A stretch of DNA of 64,000 nt from Sanguinoderma infundibulare. Its lineage: Eukaryota; Basidiomycota; Agaricomycetes; Polyporales; Polyporaceae. Of the stretch, positions 59,501-64,000 are shown piece by piece. Where the stretch lies: NCBI GenBank assembly GCA_032821775.1, contig JAVLRN010000014.1, forward strand, positions 558,001-622,000. Reading direction: 5' to 3'. The position numbers and the translations under genes were made by a program. Numbering within the stretch: the stretch's first letter is position 1; each line of letters begins with the position of its first letter. The notes below the pieces were generated by a model. It saw only the letters and a program-made list of their open reading frames with translations. It did not search any database and was not told where the DNA came from.

Positions 59501-60398
59501 TGACAGACAGAGCGCTGGGGGACCTGTACGAACTGTGACGCCTCCGGAGACGCTGAGCTTGTATGCATCATCGTGGGTATTGAGCGCATCGAGCGCACGC
59601 AGCCACTGGAAAACATGATTATGTATGTTTGTTCCAGCTTCTGGCGGGAATGAAGGCGCACCGGAAGGACGGGACCTTTCCTGGAGTTGCCATCGGCAGC
59701 ACCTGAGAGGGCAGGAGCGGAATTCAGCCCGCTGGAAGGCGTGTCAGCAAAGGGCGACTTTGTATACGGGCAAGGATCTCACATGTGACTGTGCAAGTCG
59801 ACGATTCTATGTATGGGTTAGACCGGCTAGACGAGAGGTTCAGGTCGGCGTAAGGACTGACCCAGGAGACACCCATTGTCCGTTTGCGTCGATGTGGTAT
59901 ATCGATCCGTCTGTGAAAGATTCGAGGCTGATGTGGCCGATCTTCTTGATGAGCCCGTTGTCTAAGAGAATGTCTCCGTGGACGACTTCAAAACCGTTAT
60001 CGCCACCAGTCCAGATGGTCACGTTCTGAGGATAGCATCGGATCAGATCTCAATTGAGGACAGTAAAAGCGCAGACTTGCCTTGATAACAGTGGGCTTGG
60101 TCCCGCTGACGAAGCGATCGTTGTGGGCTCGCGCATAGAAATCGGGTGGAGGTCCTGGTTTGGTGTTGAGAAGACTGCACTTGTCGAGTATGCCGGCAGC
60201 GTCTACCGGGACGTTCACCGCGCTGGGAGAGCTATCAGCGTACAGGTCGAGAAGGACACGCAAGGTTTGGAATGTGGCGAGGAGAGCGACGAAAGCTAAG
60301 ATGAAATGGGATCTGCGCGACTTGAAGCGTTGGTATCGACGTGCCGGCTCGCGACTGTCCGAGTCCGCGGGCGCTGGGAGCAGGTTGGCGGGCTTCAT
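56506..60398 (-). CDS. Membrane-anchored amidohydrolase / CE9-like protein, copy C
   Basis: Starts MKPANLLPAPADSDSREP, then a basic stretch and a helix (FILAFVALLATFQTLRVLL). Later blocks are ATIWTGGDNGFEVVHGDILL, DANGQWVSPG, IVDLHSHM with the HxH metal site (about 59790), LVLPGSANAIGGQAAVIKLR, SDHPVLDSRFLLWEAQQAYY, YDADLVLWDSHPLALGATPR, FANVSRVFVRRSTSG, YRAGVTTGVVSPQTTAGG, MIQNAGAVHVAIHLGAPG, ETPLVVEAESADVIATVL and LLARELGEAGVGVLLTEP, ending SPRRGVVDVF. It has the same exon order as copy A but is clearly diverged. No lesion was seen, so it is likely functional. It is the probable parent of pseudogene B and of the N-terminal fragment at 60740-60876. Confidence 0.8.
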
Positions 60399-60739
60399 GG
60401 TGGTCAGTGCATGATCTAGTAGTACGCCAAGAAGAGGAAATAAATGGTCAGCTGCAGGATGCTGGCGGCCCGTGTGTAAATTGCGCGAGCGTGGGTGACA
60501 ATGCCGTGCGTGGTGCCCGCCAGTGCTTTCCCCGGAACGCCGCGCGTCCCGATCGGTGAGTAATGTGAGGACTTGAGTACTTGAGTACATACTTGACTCA
60601 TCGACGGCGGACAACCATGAACGGGACTTGCAGCACACCGCCGTGTCCCAGTGCCGTGTTAGCAGGCATACTTTCTCCACTTATGTATATGTACTAGGCA
60701 CCAGTTCCACCATCCGATACCGTGTAGTGGGAGTTTCGC

Positions 60740-60876
60740 CGCGCGGCTCAGGAATAATGGGCGTACAATATTGGAACGTAGCGAGGAGAACGACGAATGC
60801 TGAGGAAATAGGACCTGTGTCGACGCACCGGCTCGCGAGTGCATTCTAGAACTGGGAGCAAGATTACTGGCTTCAT
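60740..60876 (-). pseudogene. Duplicated N-terminal fragment of the amidohydrolase
   Basis: MKPVILLPVLECTREPVRRH and a following VVLLATFQ-like part in a shifted frame repeat the first roughly 40 codons of copy C, whose start lies 480 bp away in the same orientation. The homology ends before the catalytic domain, so it is a broken partial duplicate. Confidence 0.7.
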
Positions 60877-60996
60877 GGTGGTCAGAGCATAAGTAATCTT
60901 GTGTCGGATGGTCAGCTGCAGCAGGTTTGATGCTTTGCCGAACGGATTTTGCCGGATCAAAGTCATATGAGCGCTCCGAAAGGCGTCCTGAGTTAA

Positions 60997-61401
60997 GATT
61001 GGCCCAGAGCACAATGGGGGGCATCACGTGACTGGAAATTGTCACGCTTGGGCACTTTTGGCGGGGAGGAAATACTAAAAAACTATAGGCTTGACGGGGA
61101 GGCTCTTAAATAAAAATGTAGCTCCTAAACTTTGTGAAGACAGTGCCAGTCTACAAAGTTTAGGAAGCCGATTTTCGGATTTGTCCCGCGTGCGAGAGGA
61201 GATGCTGAAGTTCGGTCGGCCATGGCACACGGGCGTCTGCGTAAGTCCATATTGGGGGATACCGAAAAGGAAGCCGATATCTGGCAGTCGCTGCACCGCC
61301 GTCACCTCACACACAATATTAATCGCTAATCGTGTCAAGCGCCCGATTCACGTGCATGGTCACAGTGTGACATAGCCCCCCATTGTGCTCTGGGCCAATC
61401 T
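60997..61401. mobile_element. Complete TIR element (MITE, TA target duplication)
   Basis: 405 bp with perfect inverted ends of at least 27 bp starting AGATTGGCCCAGAGCACAAT, flanked by TA on both sides (60995-60996 and 61402-61403), as for Tc1/mariner-type insertions. There is no transposase frame. The centre holds a second inverted repeat, CCTAAACTTTGT and ACAAAGTTTAGG, separated by about 16 bp. It is the reference copy for the split element at 21744/36657. Confidence 0.85.
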
Positions 61402-61419
61402 TACTGTCCTCGACCCCGC

Positions 61420-62550
61420 TTGTCGAGCCCATCTCATCTCTATACATTCCCTCTTATAACCTGATCTTTACGCTGGCCAATGCTATCGTGATCCGCCCCT
61501 GTCCTTCTTCGACCGTGACACCGTCCTCGTAGCCGAGGTGTCGTCAACCAACGGTGCCAACCCCAACTCCCAGTCCGGCTCGCCTCCCAAGTATCAACTA
61601 TATCGCATCCACATGCCTGTCTTGCGACACAAGACGACCGTCTTCGCGGACATGTTTCAAGTTGCCGGATCTGGAACGTGCCGTCGGTGGAGATAATAGG
61701 AGACACAGCCGGCTGACAAGCTTGCTCGAGTTCATTCACAACCCAACGTATGTCTTCATCTATGAATGTTTTAAACTGCTTATTGAATTCCCACCGGCGA
61801 AGTGAGCGTTCCTCGCTGGGACCCAGACACACCCATCGTGGTCGCTCCCACCATTCGCATCGCCGACAAATACCTCGTCGACGCTCTTCGCGCGCACCTC
61901 GTCCGAAAAGTCAAGAAAGACTGGCCCCCCACTATCGAGGAGTGGGACCGGCGGGAGGCACGGTTCGAGGCGATCAGGAAGTTCGGCCTCGGTGTACCAT
62001 CCTGTCCGACCAAGCTTGCGCAGTGCGTTCCCGAGTCAGCGTTCCACTTCACGTTCGAATTTGAAAGCCCCGAGCTCCTCCTCGTTGCGTTCCACTCGCG
62101 CGCGCACGGACATCATGCATGATCTGGATAATCCCGGGTCGTGCCTGGAGGCCACGGACGTCTTGCGTCTCCTCCGTGGCATGAAGAACCTCGCCCAGTA
62201 TGTTGCCGACGTGCAACGACCAAGACCTTGGGCGGCCACAATTGCCTGCTGTGGTGTGAGGACGCTTGGATTCCGATGCACGTGCGCGCGGAGGCCCCGG
62301 AGGAGGGGAAACCGGAGGAGTACTCGTGCCAAGTTTTCTTGCGGCGCGTTCTCCTACGGTTTTCGCGATATTTCTCCTGGGTTGCGAGACCCGTTGAAAG
62401 CCTTGAAGGCCTGCCACGATTACAAAACATGCCAAAACAGAACAGTCTCTGCCTCCATTGGGAAGTCGGTCTAGGGCTTAGATGCAGCGGGCAAGTTATG
62501 GGAGACGTTGCCCGAGTACTTCGAGGTGCGGAAATCAGAGTAGTTTACTA
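61420..62550 (+). pseudogene. BTB/POZ-family pseudogene
   Basis: Starts mid-gene with YNLIFTLANAIVIRPCPS and then, in another frame, DTVLVAEVSSTNGANPN, YQLYRIHMPVLRHKTTVF, stops in the GDNRRH region, and resumes with VPRWDPDTPIVVAPTIRI, ADKYLVDALRAHLVRKVK, EEWDRREARFEAIRKFGL, LLRGMKNLAQYVADVQ and EDAWIPMHVRAEAPEE. It is homologous to the gene at 46050-46947. Several frame changes and stop codons are visible. Confidence 0.7.
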
Positions 62551-62799
62551 GTCCATTTACATGCATTTCGTTTTGTGATACTATGCCTGACCCACAAGTA
62601 TTAATCGTCGAGATACCTTCTCTGTTGATACTAGCTCACTCCAAGTAATCGGCATAATTGCGCACTGAGATAACAAGCCCTACTCAGTGGGTTGCGCGTA
62701 ACGTGTTCCTGCAGAGGCAATAATATTCAGTAAGATTGCTGACTACCGTCTTCCCCAACGCCGTGATCCGTCACTGTACTTTGCTAACGGATCATCGTG

Positions 62800-63770
62800 C
62801 TGACAACCTAGGGATCCATCCTCCAGACACCAAAAAGACATACAAATATCCTCCCCTGATCAACGTGGTCGGTGACGGTCCCGAAGGATCTTTTGGCTTG
62901 CTAACCTGTTCTACAAGCTCGACGTCAGTGTTCACGTTCATCGGTCATCATTGTAGGTGTTTATGCCGGCTCGCTTACTCGTCTTTTTCAGAGAGATGCA
63001 CTTCCACCGCCCGGGGACAATTCTGCGCTCGTGGTCGGCCTCCTCGTTGGCCTCCCAACTTCCGAATTGGCTATCATCTCATTCGCAAAGTCTATGAGGA
63101 ATCGCCGTGCACCTCGAACACACGGTAAGTGACAGAAATAATCGTAGGCTACGCGGGCCACTGACAACGTTCGTATACTAAGGCCTGATTATCGTCAAGA
63201 TTGCGTCTATAAGCACAGGACGCCACCAGGATCAGTACCCTTGGTGGGGATGGTAGGAGACACCGCTGAGGGGCTATCGAGTTTGCTCGTGTTCACTTAT
63301 AACCCTACGTAAGTCTTCATCCATTCATCCTCCCACCTCCGCTTATCCAGCCTTCAAACAGCGAAATAAGTGCTTTTCGCTGGGACCCGAACACACGTAT
63401 CGTGATCGCCGCCTCCATTCGCATTGCCACAAGTACCTCGTCGACGCCGGCACCCTTCGTGGATATCTTGTCCGCAAGGTCCTCGGAGACTGGCCGCTCA
63501 TCCTCAAGGGCTGGTACAAGCGAGAGGCCGATATCGGGGCGGTCAGGGTGGCGAGGTTCACCTTAGGCGTGCTTTTCTGTTCCGCCATGCCTCCCGCCCA
63601 GTGCCTTCCCGAGCCCGCGTTGGCGATCCGCTTCGCGTTCGAGTTTGGATGCCCGGCACTACTCCCCGCTGCGTTCTACCAGCTCACGCGTACGGACGTC
63701 ATGCATGATACGGATAAGCTCGCGTCCTACTCCGAATTGGACTTGCCGTACCTACAGCAAAGCTGACACC
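62800..63770 (+). pseudogene. BTB/POZ-family pseudogene, second tandem copy
   Basis: Pieces in order: INVVGDGPEGSFGLLT, SERCTSTARGQFCARGRP, VPLVGMVGDTAEGLSSLL with VFTYNPT, FAWDPNTRIVIAASIRIA-like in a shifted frame, VRKVLGDWPLILKGWYKR and LPEPALAIRFAFEFGCPA with LLPAAFYQLTRTDVMHD, ending LDLPYLQQS. The order and frame changes show a mosaic of at least two decayed copies. Confidence 0.6.
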
Positions 63771-63779
63771 ACTCTATTC

Positions 63780-64000
63780 TGTTTGCTAACATCTTGCAGG
63801 CGGGACAGCGACACAGGGAATCAGACTTATGAAGATGCTGCCAGAGTCAACGCCGTCGGTGACGATGCTGAAGGACTTTTGTGGCTTGCTGACCTTCATT
63901 TACAACCCGTCGTCATTGGTTATTCATTATCGTTATAGGTGTTTATTCACTTGCTCCTTTTTTTTCAAAGAGATGCACTTCGGCCGCCCTACCACAACAA
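63780..64000 (+). pseudogene. Start of another BTB-family relic, cut by the window end
   Basis: VNAVGDDAEGLLWLLTFIYN at about 63845-63905 followed by EMHFGRP repeats the blocks seen at 62850 and 63000. A further tandem copy therefore continues beyond the window. Confidence 0.5.

Overview
The window looks like a chromosome segment from a filamentous basidiomycete, most likely an Agaricomycete of the polypore type. This is inferred from gene style: spliced genes with introns of about 50-70 bp, HET-domain and BTB-domain families, a DUF6533-like seven-helix protein, a CE9-like amidohydrolase family, tRNA genes, and fungal LTR retrotransposons. No organism name can be proved from the sequence alone. 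Everything here was read by eye; no similarity search was run.

Layout. Positions 485-2400 hold a HET-domain gene (HET-A), followed by a CHK1-type checkpoint kinase (2991-5635) whose catalytic-domain intron carries a TIR insertion, and a seven-helix membrane protein (7118-9104). Two paralogues of an unrecognised family follow (9821-10589 and 12194-13367), then a membrane-anchored amidohydrolase (13730-17580), a tRNA-Glu, and a third paralogue of the unrecognised family (18756-20246). From 21147 to 37530 a second HET gene (HET-B) is split by a nest of insertions. A TA-flanked TIR element sits in HET exon 2; a hAT element (8-bp duplication) sits in its centre; a Gypsy chromovirus (5-bp duplication GCCTC) sits in the hAT transposase gene; and a Copia element (5-bp duplication TCATG) sits at the 3' end of the Gypsy pol. 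Then comes ribosomal protein eL8 (38213-39569) and a 3.8 kb gene-poor stretch.

The right third (43339-64000) is built of duplicated modules: HET-C, a BTB gene, a tRNA-Glu relic, a small unknown gene and an inverted amidohydrolase pseudogene; then HET-D, a BTB relic, a tRNA-Glu relic, a second copy of the small gene, a tRNA-Glu, an IEC3-like INO80 subunit gene and an intact amidohydrolase. The window ends in a run of decayed BTB copies next to a complete 405-bp copy of the TIR element.

Housekeeping genes (CHK1, eL8, IEC3-like, tRNAs) are thus interspersed with fast-duplicating accessory families: HET (non-self recognition), BTB (adaptors) and amidohydrolases. The most notable result is the fully resolvable nest with a relative insertion order. 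The Gypsy element also carries a Tf1-type self-priming signature, and the Copia element a half-tRNA primer site.
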